A DNA stretch of 64,000 nt from Clonostachys chloroleuca (taxonomy: Eukaryota; Ascomycota; Sordariomycetes; Hypocreales; Bionectriaceae): assembly GCA_037952775.1 (NCBI GenBank), contig JBANAY010000004.1:14322001-14386000 (forward strand). The letters are read 5' to 3'. A program made the translations under genes and the position numbers. The notes under the pieces are model-generated. The model searched no databases and was not told the DNA's origin. It saw nothing but the letters and a program-made list of their open reading frames with translations. How positions within the stretch are numbered: the stretch's first letter is position 1; each line of letters opens with the position of its first letter. Of the stretch, positions 8,879-19,611 are shown in pieces.

Positions 8879-11800
8879 CTATTTTAGATCCGACCACGCT
8901 GCTCTCGCCACCCTCGCCAGCTTTCGTAACTCTCGCACGGGGTTTCCACAGGCCAGTGCCAACTCCCGTTCGACCTGGGGCTGGTGGGGGAGGAGATGCC
9001 GCGAATCGAACAACCGCGGCAGTCCGACCATAATCTCCATGGCAATCTTGCCAGTCTCAGCATCGCGCTCGCGCGAGGCCCTCTTGGGCGAAATCTCGCC
9101 GACGCAGATGTCGATAATGCTACGGGCGTGGGACTCACCCTTATCAGGGGACTCGACGACGATGTTCTTCAGCACCTCCAGAGCAGCCCTGGTGTCAGCG
9201 ACGCCGGCCGCATCGCTCTGGGCGGTCGAGATGGCGATCCGCATGACCTTCTCAGAGTCCTCCTCGTAGATAGGGAAGTCCATGTGCTTGATGAGAGAGA
9301 GGACGCCGACATTGATGCTCGCCTTGCTGTTGGCGGGGGCATCCGCGGCGGGCGGCGCCAGCGCAGCCTCCAGTAAGGGTTTGACCAGCTGGAAGTAAAT
9401 CTTCTGCATCCACAGAGGCTTCACGACCGCGAAGTTCTCCTTGGCGAGGATGGCCTGCGGTGCAACGACCAGCTCCAGGTGTTGGCTCAGCTGCTTGCCA
9501 GTGGCACCGGCCCTGGGGACTTCGCTAAGCAGTTTAAGGAGTGGCTGTATTTGCTTTCCACAGAACCGACGGAGGACGCCAGCGGCGATGGCGAAAAGGG
9601 ACAGGGATTTGGTGTAGATTGAGCTATTGTTCTCGTCAACGGCATTTTGGGCCTGATGTAGAACAGTCTCTGCCTGTTGGTTCAACTGTGTTATCAATGG
9701 CTCAACCGTCTCGATTTTGTGTTTATTAGAGAGGATAGTCAAGATGGACCTGAAAACTGCTCTGGAAACAGAGTCTGCAGCATCACCAGAGATGGTCACA
9801 CCGCGTAGTAGCACGTGCTGGGCAATTCCAGATTCGAACTAGAGAATTTGGTCAGTAAGTCAAGTACGGAAAGCAGTAGATACGCCCGACTTACCAGATG
9901 GGACACAGATGAGGGATGTAGTGCATCTAACACTCCAAGAGACAGGGTGTTCGGCCTTCCAACGATGAGCCAATCCCAGGAAGAGGATTGCTCGTCAATG
10001 GCACCGTTGGTGGCGGAGATTGCATCATCGTGGAAAAGGTTGAGGGCGAATTCGTGTGCTTTGAGACTGAGCTGCTGCTCCTCACTGGTTTCATGTAAGA
10101 CGAACCCAGCCAGAGCAGATATGAAGTGCAAGTATTGGTGTTCCAAAGCGCCCTCGGATCCGTTAAACTTGTCACCCAGCTGCAACGCCTTGACGCCAGC
10201 AACCTCTGTGACCTTTGTTGCCTTTTGATACAGTTGACGAACGATGTAGAGGGTAGCGAGGAGGAAATCAGCGTAGGCTTCAGATACAGACAAGGATCCG
10301 GATACGTTGAACCCATCCAACACGGCGCTTCGATCGAGCAGGTCGAGTTCAGGATACTTGGACACGATCGCCGAGGCCCAGGAAGGGTCCCAGGAGGCGC
10401 CACTGCGCTCTGGCTTCAACTCGTGGAATGCTTCGTTGAAATAGCGGCCAGCAGATTGGATACTTGCGGCCAATGAACCCCAAACGGACAGACTCCCGTC
10501 AAAACTCGAGACAATATCCACTTGCAGAGATTTCACCAGCGTCAGATAATTTCGCAGACCTTCTGCCGGCTTCTGGGGCAGCTTTGAGCAGCCTACGTAG
10601 GCGAGAAGAGAGCCAAAGACATGAGCAGATGCAGCTTTATCCTGCTCACTAGGTGATGCATTGACAATCTCAAATGCCTTCTCGACTAGGGTTGGGAAGG
10701 CCTTAGGGTTCGCCGTGACAGCTCTCTGCAGCGCGGTTGTGGTAGAATTGACAAGTTCGTCCGAGTCTTTCGAACGAGAAGCTTGTCCCGAGGCACTATT
10801 ACCATACGTAATGATGGAAAACAAGGAGTCACATATCTGAGAGCACGTGTTTTCCGGCAACAACTTCTCGTTCTCGTCGTTGGCTGTCACCGTCCCATCA
10901 GAGGTGGCGATAGACCCGGATGAGCGCTGGCAAACCAGTGCTCCAGCCCCTTGGACAGCTTCAGTGGCAAGCCTGATTTCATCTTCGGTAGCTCCCTCCT
11001 TGGCTCCCAACTGAACTGGGTTTCTGAAAACGTCCTCATAAAGCGTCTTGAAGATGGTGTCGATGGCGCTGAAATCGCTCCTTTCAGAAGTCGTCATCTT
11101 GGCGTTGACCAGGAAGATGCGTGTCTCAAGGATCACTTGCAAGAGCTTGAGCAAGTCTCGGCTGTGCGCGGGCGCCTTTGGGTGTCGCAGGTTTTCCTTG
11201 ATATGGGTAACAGCTGGTGCGGCCATGAGGACGAACGCAGCGGGACCTGCGCTCAATACACTAACCAGGAGACGACCAGCTGGCGCCGTGTAGAGCGTGC
11301 TCGAAAGATCGTTGACGCAGTCACGCGTGACTGTCAGGGCGTAGTCGCGGAGGTCCTCACCTTCGAGTCGTACAGCGATGGCCTTGAGGACCTCGAGGGT
11401 TGCCCATATTGAGTCCTCCACCTCACCATTCCTCACTTCATACTTCAAGCTGCCCCAAATTTGGTTAAAGTAAGGGGTGATGGAGTCATGTGGGTTCTGG
11501 TACTCCTCAATACAGGCCTGGATTGTTTTGAGGACATCAAGCTAGGTTACGTATTAGCATAGGTTCAACAAGACACGTCCCATTATACAAACCTTGACAT
11601 TTGCGGTGACACCGTCTCCCTGGTCCAACTTCCCTAACAGAAAGGGGAAGGTAAGTGGTGCCAGGTCCTTGTTCGAGGAGAAACATGCCCTTAGCGACAG
11701 CTTGAGCTGGTCGGGTGTGATTCCAGTAGGAGAGGTTCTAGGCAGACTGATGGGGAAGTATGCCTTGAAGGTGTTATAGACCTCCTCCAAGATTTCCTTA

Positions 11801-12651
11801 GATGGGGAGTAATGGCGGAGGAAGTACGTCAAAATCTCAAACCAAACCATCAAGTTTGCCGGATCTCTCTCATTCTGGCACAGACGTATCAGGTCGGACA
11901 TGAAGCTGGCCGACGATCCATGGCGCGACTGAAGAGCCTTGGAAGTCTCGGGCGAGGTGATGAGAAACTTCAGCAGCTCAAAGACTGCCAGACGGGTCTT
12001 TGCGACCTGGCGGGGGAAGTCATCCTTTAGGGTACACACTTTTTGGATGATGTCGTTCGCACTTGTAGGTTGGAAGGACTTCATGGCCGCGATTCTAGAC
12101 AGTGCAGTTGCGGATGCCAGGATGCCCGCCTTGTGATCAATGTCGAACATGGCTCCAAAGAAGCTTACCAGCAGCTTGACTATCTCGGCAGTTAGTTACC
12201 CTAGTTCATGCATTGAGCAAGGTCATCTGGAAGGTGGAAAATCATACTCTGACTTGGTTTCAGGACGTCTGTTCCGAGAAAGTCCAGTGTCCGTGACAGG
12301 AACTCCAAGGCTACAACAGGTCAGCAATGCACTCATGAGAGGCTTTTGGTCTAGGCATGAGCCGTCAATCACCTTTGGCTCTGGCTGTCCAGTCTGGTGA
12401 GTCGCCATCAGCCATCTCATCATCCCCTTGACTCCCAGGCATCCATGGCTGAACCGCCTCGACCCATCTGGCGACTGGGTTAGTGGGGGCGGCAGCACTC
12501 TGCAGTTCTGCCGTCAATGTGTCAGTACAAGGGCATAGTAGTTCCCGCAGTACAATATCTTACCCGAGGCTGCCTGCTTGGCAAGAGATGTGAGCTTGAC
12601 TTCATCATCGGCCAGGACGTATTCGAGGGCGAGCTGCCGAAAATCGGCCAT
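8879..12651 (-). CDS. MET18: MMS19/MET18, cytosolic Fe-S targeting and DNA repair factor
   Basis: There are six exons: 12564..12651, 12373..12507, 12248..12310, 11593..12179, 9895..11541 and 8879..9838 (1159 aa). Introns are 51-68 nt and all phases agree. The protein begins MADFRQLALEYVLADDEVK and is helical HEAT-repeat-like throughout. The N-terminal MMS19 block is clear: IKLLVSFFGAMFDIDHK, then YFPISLPRTSPTGITPDQLK and LTFPFLLGKLDQGDG (around residues 230-290). The C-terminal HEAT region ends RELRKLARVARAAWSDLK. MMS19 is part of the CIA targeting complex that delivers Fe-S clusters to DNA polymerases, helicases such as XPD, and other nuclear enzymes; yeast met18 mutants are also methionine auxotrophs. 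Length and order are normal. Confidence 0.9.
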
Positions 12652-13222
12652 GGCGAATGCCGCGGGGCTCTGAGGCCTGGTCCTGACCCTGGTCGATCTT
12701 GGTCCTCGCGCGAGGGAGCTACCGTGAGTGTATTGGATGAGAAGAGCGAGGGCCTAAGGAATAGATCCAGTTCACTCGGAATATCACAATCGCCTGGGGT
12801 TGGAGAAATGTCGAAGCATGTGAAGCAGACCACTATGCTCTGGAGTTTGGTGGGCAAATCTGAGGCGGGGCATTTTTTAGTGATCTGCCAGTGGAATAGC
12901 TCCGATTACATACAATTTGAGATGGAGGCTGAGCCTCCTTTGCCTAAAGCTGTTTCAAAATTGATCTATCACAGATTTTTGCTAGTGAATATAGAATTGC
13001 ATATAAATAAATTGCAATTATATTAGTCCATCTCTGTATCCATGCAGACTGACCTGATTTCCTCATACGAACCTACGTCATAATGCGATATTCGTAGTCT
13101 AGGGTAGGTGAATCCCTATCGAGGGTCCCACAATTGATAATGATCTCCAACTCGGCGACAATTATCCATCTTCTGCCTGCTTCGACAACGAGAGACTCCT
13201 CGCCATTGCCGCCGTCCTCGCC
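12652..13222. promoter_or_regulatory. Divergent upstream region of MMS19 and ATP11
   Basis: This is 571 non-coding bases, with an AT-rich stretch around 12950-13030. A plus-strand open frame at 12517..13026 overlaps MMS19 exon 1 in antisense and is not supported. Confidence 0.45.
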
Positions 13223-14212
13223 ATGTCTTCCCTCAGTAACCAAGCTCTACGGCACATCAGCCGGTACGCCGTGCGCTCCACAAGAACATTCAACCAGTGC
13301 CGATGGGCCCAAGTCCACGATGTCCGATTCCTAGCTTCAACCTGGCGCGCACAGTCGACAATCGACAAGTACCGAGAGAAGCTCGACCAAAAGGCTAAGA
13401 ACGAGGGGTTCTCGAGCATCGACGAGCTGAAGACGGCATACAGCAAGAAGATTGGCGAGATACACCGCAAGGACGCCGTGGAATTCCCCGAAGCCCAGGT
13501 CCTGAAGTCCGCCGGCGCCCAAACCAGCACTCCCAATCCCGCTGCCACCCCCAAGACTGAGGCCAAACCACGCCAACAACCACCCCCTCCCGCCTCTGGG
13601 TCACCCGAGAAGAAGGCAGTCAAGGGCCTGGACGACATCATCGACCTCGAAAAGTCCCGCGCCCTCCCCGAGAAGGAGCTCACGGCCATCTGGCGCCTCC
13701 GCCACGCCGGCTCCCCCAACAACGTCTGCGCCGTCATCCCCGCGGCCACGTACAGGGCCATGGAGGACGCGGCCAGGTCGGCGCCGCAGTTCGTCCTCCC
13801 CGTGCCGCACGATGGCCAGGGCGCCGAGATCCACTTCCTGCAGTGGACGTTCGACGCCGCGTCCAGGACGAGCACCGTGCTCTTCACCCAGCTGGCCGAG
13901 TTCAAAAACCGCGGGGAGTTCGCGCAGCCCCACACCACCGTGACGCACCACCTCGACCTAGCGGACGAGAAGGGACTCGTGCTGATGCAGGGCCAGCTGA
14001 TGGAGGACAGGGGGGTGACGCCCGAGCAGGTCAAGTGGCTCGTCATGTGCCTGCAGCGGTTCTACGGCGGGTGGGAGGGCGACCGGGCCGAGCTGACGGG
14101 AGAGAGGAGGGTGCGGGCCGATGAGAGGAAGAGGCTGCTGGACTGGTTCGCCTCAGGGGATGAGAGGTTCACCGTGGAGAAGCTCCTCGACGAGGCCGAG
14201 CGGATGGGCTGA
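13223..14212 (+). CDS. ATP11: ATP11, mitochondrial F1-ATPase assembly chaperone
   Basis: A single exon of 329 aa. The N-terminus (MSSLSNQALRHISRYAVRST) is rich in Arg, Ser and Ala without acidic residues, as in a mitochondrial presequence. A helical segment KYREKLDQKAKNEGFSSIDEL and a Pro/Ala linker precede the ATP11 domain (about 135-325), with LPEKELTAIWRLRH, FVLPVPHDGQGAEIHFLQW, STVLFTQLAEFKNRGEFAQP and GLVLMQGQL as conserved blocks. In yeast Atp11 holds the F1 beta subunit in an assembly-competent state until alpha-beta pairing. The protein starts at the first ATG that gives the presequence. A long minus-strand open frame opposite it is a GC-rich shadow. Confidence 0.93.
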   Translation: MSSLSNQALRHISRYAVRSTRTFNQCRWAQVHDVRFLASTWRAQSTIDKYREKLDQKAKNEGFSSIDELKTAYSKKIGEIHRKDAVEFPEAQVLKSAGAQTSTPNPAATPKTEAKPRQQPPPPASGSPEKKAVKGLDDIIDLEKSRALPEKELTAIWRLRHAGSPNNVCAVIPAATYRAMEDAARSAPQFVLPVPHDGQGAEIHFLQWTFDAASRTSTVLFTQLAEFKNRGEFAQPHTTVTHHLDLADEKGLVLMQGQLMEDRGVTPEQVKWLVMCLQRFYGGWEGDRAELTGERRVRADERKRLLDWFASGDERFTVEKLLDEAERMG

Positions 14213-14427
14213 ATCAGGTGCGTTTGTTAAAAAGAATTTATGAAGAAATGTACTATAAACGGTGTGTATAAAGTATAAACCATGCTCTGATGTAGGATAA
14301 AGTCAGATGCGGCGCAGTCAGTTTCTGGGTATATACAAAATAGGCTGTCTCATGAACAAGCTTTGAACGAGTTCCCCCCGCCCCTGAAAACTCCCTTGGT
14401 CTTGAAATCTATGTGATGCTGTCTACT

Positions 14428-16410
14428 TTATAGTTTGGCCTTTGGCCCCACGGCCTCCTTCGCCTCCTTCTTCGCCTTGTCCTTGAGCAGTCTCCTCAAG
14501 ATCTTTCCAGATGGCGACTTGGGAATAACGTCTACGAACCTCACACCGCCTCGCAGCTTCTTGGGCGGTGCCACTTCACCAGCGAGCCAGTCCGAAATCC
14601 GCTTCGCCAGATCTTCGTTGGCTTCAACGCCCGGAGTGGGGACAATATATGCTCGGGGGACCTCGGTGTGCAATGCGTCGTCCCACACACCGATGACGGC
14701 TACATCGGCGACGTTCTCGTTCCCTAGGAGCTTGTCTTCTAGCTCTGCAGGTGCAACCTGGAAACCCTCTATGAATTGGTTGTTAGACACTCAAACAGGC
14801 ACATTTTGAAGGGCGGTTTGCTGTACGTACTGTACTTGATGAGCTCCTTGATACGATCGGTGATGAAGAAGTTGCCATGCTCGTCAACATACGCAACGTC
14901 GCCGGTCTTGAACCACCCATCAGATGTGAAGGTGTCGGCTTGGAGGTCCGGCCGGTTCCAGTAGCCGGCGAACACATTGGGACCCTTGACGAGTAACTCT
15001 CCATGCTATTTACGTAACATTAGTATCCCGCTATCACTTACAGCGTAGATGGGGGAGGGTTCGGAGAAACATACCTCACCATTGGGCAGATCCTTCCCAT
15101 CAGTATCAACAATCCTCGCCACCATGTTCGGCAGCAGCTTGCCCACGCTCCCCTGGAACCGGGACCACTCGTCCGCAAACTGCGCCATGATGGTCGGGCT
15201 CGTCTCCGACAGCCCGTACCCCTGCTTCACGCCGACTTTGAGGCGGTTCCAGACGGCCTCGGCCAGCTCCGGGCCCAGGGGGCGGCGCCCGAGTTGATCC
15301 ACTTGATGGTTGACAGGTCGTACTTTGCGACGGCGGGCTGCTTGCCCAGGGCGAGGATGATGGGCGGCGCAACGTAGGCGACGGTGATGCGGTGGGACTG
15401 GATGAGGTTGCAGGCCTTCTCGAGGTCCCAGCGGGCCATGATGACGCACTTTGCGCCCGCGACGAAGGCTACGTTGAGCACGACCGAGAGACCCTGCGGA
15501 ACGAGGAACCTGGGTTAGTGTACGGAAGAACGTTGTGGGTTCGCATGGTCTTACATAGATGTGGAAGAAGGGCAAGACGCCTAGCTGGGCGTCCACGTCC
15601 CAGTTTAGAGACCTGGTGTCGATCTTGTACGATTGCATGGCGTTTGCGACTAGATTGCGGTGGGTGAGCGAGACGCCCTTGGGCAGGCCGGTGGTGCCCT
15701 TTCGCAAACTAGTCAGCTTCACTTTCTCGTCGGCTTTGCATTGGAATAGTTCCACCAATTTTACTCATCCAACTTACCGAGCTATACACAAGGTACGCCG
15801 TATCAACAGTAGGATCAACCTGCGGCTTGCGGGGCTTCAGCCAGACCCCCTCCGCCGTCACCTCCGTCCAGTGCTTGAACTCGCCCTTGTCGTCCCTCGC
15901 GTCGCCCATGAGCAGGACCCTCTGGCGCGGGATCCCCGCAGCCTTGGCGGCCTCGAGCGCGGCGTCGAGGAAAGGCCGCTGGGTGATGAGAGCCTTGGCG
16001 CCCGAGTCTTTGAGCTGGTGGGCGAGCTCGTCGGGCGTGTAGGTCGGGTTGGCCGGGGAGGCGATGCCGGCGGCCCAGTGCAGGCCGAGGTTGACGACAG
16101 GGGTGTCGACGCAGTTGGGGGTGTAGAAGCCGAGGACGTCGCCCTTGCGCCAGTCGAGGGAGTGGACGAGGCCCTGGCCGAAGGCGATGGAGAGGCGCTT
16201 TATCTCGGCGAAGGTGTAGGAGCGGCCGGTGTCGCCGTCCACGAGGAGGACTGGGTTGTGGAAGCGTCAGCCATGAGAGGTTCTTTCTTGAACTGGGAAG
16301 GTGTGTTGCCTACTGTGGTCATCTGGATAGTCCCTTTTCCCCTCCAGGTACAGATTCCAGAGGTCGACGTTGGGGATGTCGATGTCTGCGAATTGGGACG
16401 TGATCGCCAT
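14428..16410 (-). CDS. 4-coumarate-CoA ligase-like acyl-CoA synthetase, peroxisomal (frame broken by one base)
   Basis: Exons are 16314..16410, 15778..16250, 15555..15698, 15075..15493, 14831..15005 and 14428..14768. The protein starts MAITSQFADIDIPNVDLW and would be 549 aa. ANL-superfamily motifs appear in order: the P-loop [65 protein letters not shown] and the catalytic Lys region PKSPSGKILRR. It adenylates a carboxylic acid and transfers it to CoA. The exact acid (phenylpropanoid, phenylacetate or fatty acid) cannot be told. The C-terminus is AKL, a type-1 peroxisomal signal. In exon 4 the frame slips at the G5 run 15278..15282: NSGAAP must join LGPELAEAVW, and one added base makes the exon a multiple of three. 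Everything else is intact, so this looks like a sequence error. Confidence 0.85.
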
Positions 16411-17373
16411 GGCGCGGAGATAGGGTGGGCAATCACCTGGCTGTGTGTTGGTCTCTGCTATGTGACGAAGGGGAGGCTTTAAATATACGGGGAAGCTGCC
16501 TCGGTCAATCGCACGGTCGATGGGACCAGGGAAGAGTAGAGAAGAGGAAGAAAGAGGGAGGAAAGGTCGGCGAGGGAGATGAAGCCGATCACGACAAATT
16601 GGGGCTCGATTGGGAGCAAGCTGGGGTAGCTCTCACTAAAATCTGGACTCGAATCCGAGAGCGGCATGGCGCCTGCAAGCCCGATGCCACCCAGGCCGAG
16701 ATTGGCTGTAGCCAGCACAAGCCGCGGTGTGTTTCGGTTACGGAGTAGTTGGCTGGGTGAGACGGAGTTCGGGGAATCGCTGGATGACGCAGCGAGGTCT
16801 CTCCTATTGGCCAGCGGCCTGGGAGATAGGGATTCGTGCTGTGGGGCGTTGGAGCTAACCCCGCACCAACTCCGCTCGAGGGCTTTTGGGCGCTGTAAAT
16901 GGCCCAAAGCCGGAGCCTAGAGCAGCCGAAACGTGGGGAAATCCTCAGCTTAGGGATTGAGTTCCACAAACATCCAATCCAGGCTGAAACTGTCAGCCAC
17001 TGCATTAGCCCAGGCACTGGGAGACGGCAGTACATCTATCTGTATTAGATCGCTCTCTTCTATCTGGGTAGATTCTTTATGCGATGAATTTCTAGGTTTG
17101 CTGTGTTTGATTCCCAATCGTATGTGTGTTTGTTCTACTATGGATATCATAATCTCTTTACTATTGACGGTGTTCAACTATCAAAACTCTATAGCTGTAT
17201 GCACCTATCTAAACTCCTCGCTAATCTCGTCTTGCATGCGTAAATTCGTCACGTATATACTGCTCACCAACTTGTTATAATATACCCCTGGATATCAAAT
17301 AGAATGGAAGAAAACATAGAAATCCACAACATGTATCACCACTCAGCTCTTAGACGCCGTTCCTTTCCATCTG
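16411..17373. other. Intergenic, upstream of the CoA ligase and downstream of the lipase
   Basis: This is 963 bases without a supported gene. The half near 17,050-17,300 is AT-rich and corresponds to the lipase 3' flank. Confidence 0.45.
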
Positions 17374-19611
17374 CTAGAGCTCCTCGCACCCCGTCGGCAC
17401 CCGACACATATCTCGATACTCGCACGTCTTCCACAGCACCTCCCTGACCTCCTTGAACACCTGGTCAGGCGCGTCCATCGCCCAGATGACATCTAGATGC
17501 TCGTACTCCGGGATGATCTTGCTATGCACCACCTCGACAAACGGCTCCCGGCCCCTCTCAAACCGCCGCAGCAACCGCCGTCCATCCACGAGGTCATCCT
17601 GCCCACACACCCAAAACGCAAACGGCGGCGCTTGGTCATCGTACCACGCGCCCGTCCCCGAGGATGACCGCTCAGGGCTCTGCGACGGAGACGACCCCGC
17701 AGGCGACGGCGCCGACCTGCGACCGCCGGGCGTGTCATTATCTGAAGACGACGACCTCTCGTACTCCTCGTCCATGCGGTCCTCTTCACGAACATCCTCC
17801 TTGGTCGCGAGGATGCACTTGTGCTGGGCGAAGCACTCCCTCCCCAGCCACCACCTCATCGACTCGGCGCTGACATATACAGGCGCGAACTGGAACATGC
17901 GGTCCCGCAGCCCGCGGTCCCACCGCTCGTCCGTCCAGTCGAACAGGAACGAGAAGACCTTGTACCCGAGCCACCCGTACAGCCGCGGGTCCAGCACGGC
18001 GTGCATGCGCATCATGAAGGGGATGAAGGCGTGGATGCCGAACATGAGCCTGAACAGCGCGGGGGAGATGACCCGCATGAACTTGAAGTACATCTTGCCG
18101 ATGAGCGGGCCCGCGTACACGGCGGGCGCGAGCGAGCAGAAGACGGTCAGCCTCTTCCCCAGCTCGGGCCGCTGCTCCTTGGCGAGCGCGACGAAGGCCT
18201 GCGTCGTGCCCTGGGAGTGGCAGACGAGCCCGAGCTTGGCGAAGCCCGTCTCGGAGAGGACGCGGGAGGCGAGCGCGGGGAGGTCGAAGACGCCCATCTG
18301 GCGGATGTTCCAGCACCACATGCGCGGGTCGGCGTAGCGGAGGAGGACGTGGCGCGGGGTGAAGCCGCAGCGGTTGTTGCCGAGCCAGACGTCGTAGCCC
18401 GACTTGCAGAGCCAGAAGGCGAGGGAGGCGTCGTCGTTGCAGCAGTAGGCCCCCGCGCTCTGGAGGAGGCCGTGCATGAGGAGGACGGGGAACTTGGGCT
18501 TGCGGGAGGGGTCCCGGAGGCGGGTGCGGGAGGAGCTCTGGAAGACGTCCGGGCCGTGGTGGGCGCGCTCGGCGGGCGTGAGCGGGGTGTACTCGCTTGG
18601 GTCGTAGACGTGCCACAGGTCGATGATGAAGCCGTCCTCGGTCTGGACCTGGCAGGCCTCGACGTCGAGGCCGACGCGGCGGGCGTAGTAGCCCACGTCG
18701 CACTTGATGGGGTCTGGGCCCCCCTCGGTGGGCGGGTAGTCGTCGGGGGGGAAGTCGGCTTTGCTTTCTTTCGCGCTGTGAGAGTGCATCTTCTTCCAGG
18801 CCTGGGCCTTTTCCTTCCTGACCCTTTCTCTGCGAATCTCCTCGGCGTAGAAGGGGCGCCCCTTGTCCAGGTCCCGGAAGGTCAGCGTGTACAAGATCTT
18901 CTTGCACAGGAGCGGTATGCTGGTGAATAGTGACCCGAGTACAATGACACCAAGAAAGGCCAAGCTCAGGAAGAAGGAGGAGAACCGAAAGAAGGCGCAT
19001 TGTAGGTCGCGTAGAAAGGATGGCGGCCCGTACAGCGGTAGCGGAGGGAACAGCGGGTTCGTGTGTGATGGTGGCCTGGCGCTTTGTAGCGTGCCATCAA
19101 CTTCATTCTCCTCTTTCTGAAGTTTGTCCCCCTTCTGGTTCTTGGGTAGCTCGATGACATTCTGCCGTTCCTGCGACTCGTCATTTTCTCTGGATGTGTT
19201 GGTTACGGTCTTGCCGTCAGCAGCCTCCTTAATCTCTATAGTCCCTGGCTGGCCCTCTAGCTCGTCTCGCAGGGAGTTCAACTTGTGCGCTTCCTCGAGA
19301 GGCACACCGGGGAGGCGATTTCCATCAGAAGTGATAATGACAGGGTCATGAGGGGTGACGAAGTGCGCCTGGGTAGCGACGGCAGATGGTTGCTTAAGGT
19401 GAGACTCTGCTGGACTGGTGGGCGTTTCATTTGTCTGCTGTGGCTGCTCCAGAGAGAGCTTCTGGGCCTGGAGAGAGAATTTGACAGCACTCTCGGCCAG
19501 GCTGGTGGCCGACGAGGCCTTGCGATGGCTTGAGTGCTCCTTGTGTTCTCCCTGTTGTGGTTGTGGTTGTTCTTGTCGATTGACTTTGGCGTCGTCTGTT
19601 GAGGCGCCCAT
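17374..19611 (-). CDS. Sterol ester/triacylglycerol lipase-like protein (TGL1/YEH family)
   Basis: A single exon, 745 aa from the ATG at 19611 (MGASTDDAKVN). A long polar, Gln/Glu/Ser-rich N-terminus (about 1-205) precedes one hydrophobic segment (about 208-235, FFLSLAFLGVIVLGSLFTSI). Next is an AB-hydrolase-associated lipase region (VGLDVEACQVQTEDGFII) and an alpha/beta-hydrolase core: HGLLQSAG (oxyanion), nucleophile elbow CHSQGT (Ser near 466), Asp in GQDDLVDG (near 670) and His in YEHLDVIW (near 705). A Ser/Pro-rich insertion of about 45 residues sits between Ser and Asp. The family hydrolyses steryl esters at lipid droplets or the plasma membrane; the membrane anchor and catalytic order fit Yeh1/Yeh2-type enzymes. 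The substrate is inferred from family only. Confidence 0.82.
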   Translation of the reverse strand: MGASTDDAKVNRQEQPQPQQGEHKEHSSHRKASSATSLAESAVKFSLQAQKLSLEQPQQTNETPTSPAESHLKQPSAVATQAHFVTPHDPVIITSDGNRLPGVPLEEAHKLNSLRDELEGQPGTIEIKEAADGKTVTNTSRENDESQERQNVIELPKNQKGDKLQKEENEVDGTLQSARPPSHTNPLFPPLPLYGPPSFLRDLQCAFFRFSSFFLSLAFLGVIVLGSLFTSIPLLCKKILYTLTFRDLDKGRPFYAEEIRRERVRKEKAQAWKKMHSHSAKESKADFPPDDYPPTEGGPDPIKCDVGYYARRVGLDVEACQVQTEDGFIIDLWHVYDPSEYTPLTPAERAHHGPDVFQSSSRTRLRDPSRKPKFPVLLMHGLLQSAGAYCCNDDASLAFWLCKSGYDVWLGNNRCGFTPRHVLLRYADPRMWCWNIRQMGVFDLPALASRVLSETGFAKLGLVCHSQGTTQAFVALAKEQRPELGKRLTVFCSLAPAVYAGPLIGKMYFKFMRVISPALFRLMFGIHAFIPFMMRMHAVLDPRLYGWLGYKVFSFLFDWTDERWDRGLRDRMFQFAPVYVSAESMRWWLGRECFAQHKCILATKEDVREEDRMDEEYERSSSSDNDTPGGRRSAPSPAGSSPSQSPERSSSGTGAWYDDQAPPFAFWVCGQDDLVDGRRLLRRFERGREPFVEVVHSKIIPEYEHLDVIWAMDAPDQVFKEVREVLWKTCEYRDMCRVPTGCEEL

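Noticed and set aside
13162..14046. 294-aa minus-strand open frame
   Set aside because: Antisense to ATP11, whose plus-strand frame matches a known family over its full length.
15559..16482. 307-aa plus-strand open frame
   Set aside because: Antisense to exons 1-3 of the CoA ligase, crossing its introns; composition is typical of a shadow.
17821..18930. 369-aa plus-strand open frame
   Set aside because: It lies exactly antisense to the lipase core and is rich in Glu, Gly, Val and Ala, as expected of a GC-rich shadow. It shows no family motif.
17786..19000. 404-aa minus-strand open frame
   Set aside because: Same strand as the lipase but another frame. It is an Arg/Pro/Leu-rich shadow, while the lipase frame has the complete catalytic triad.
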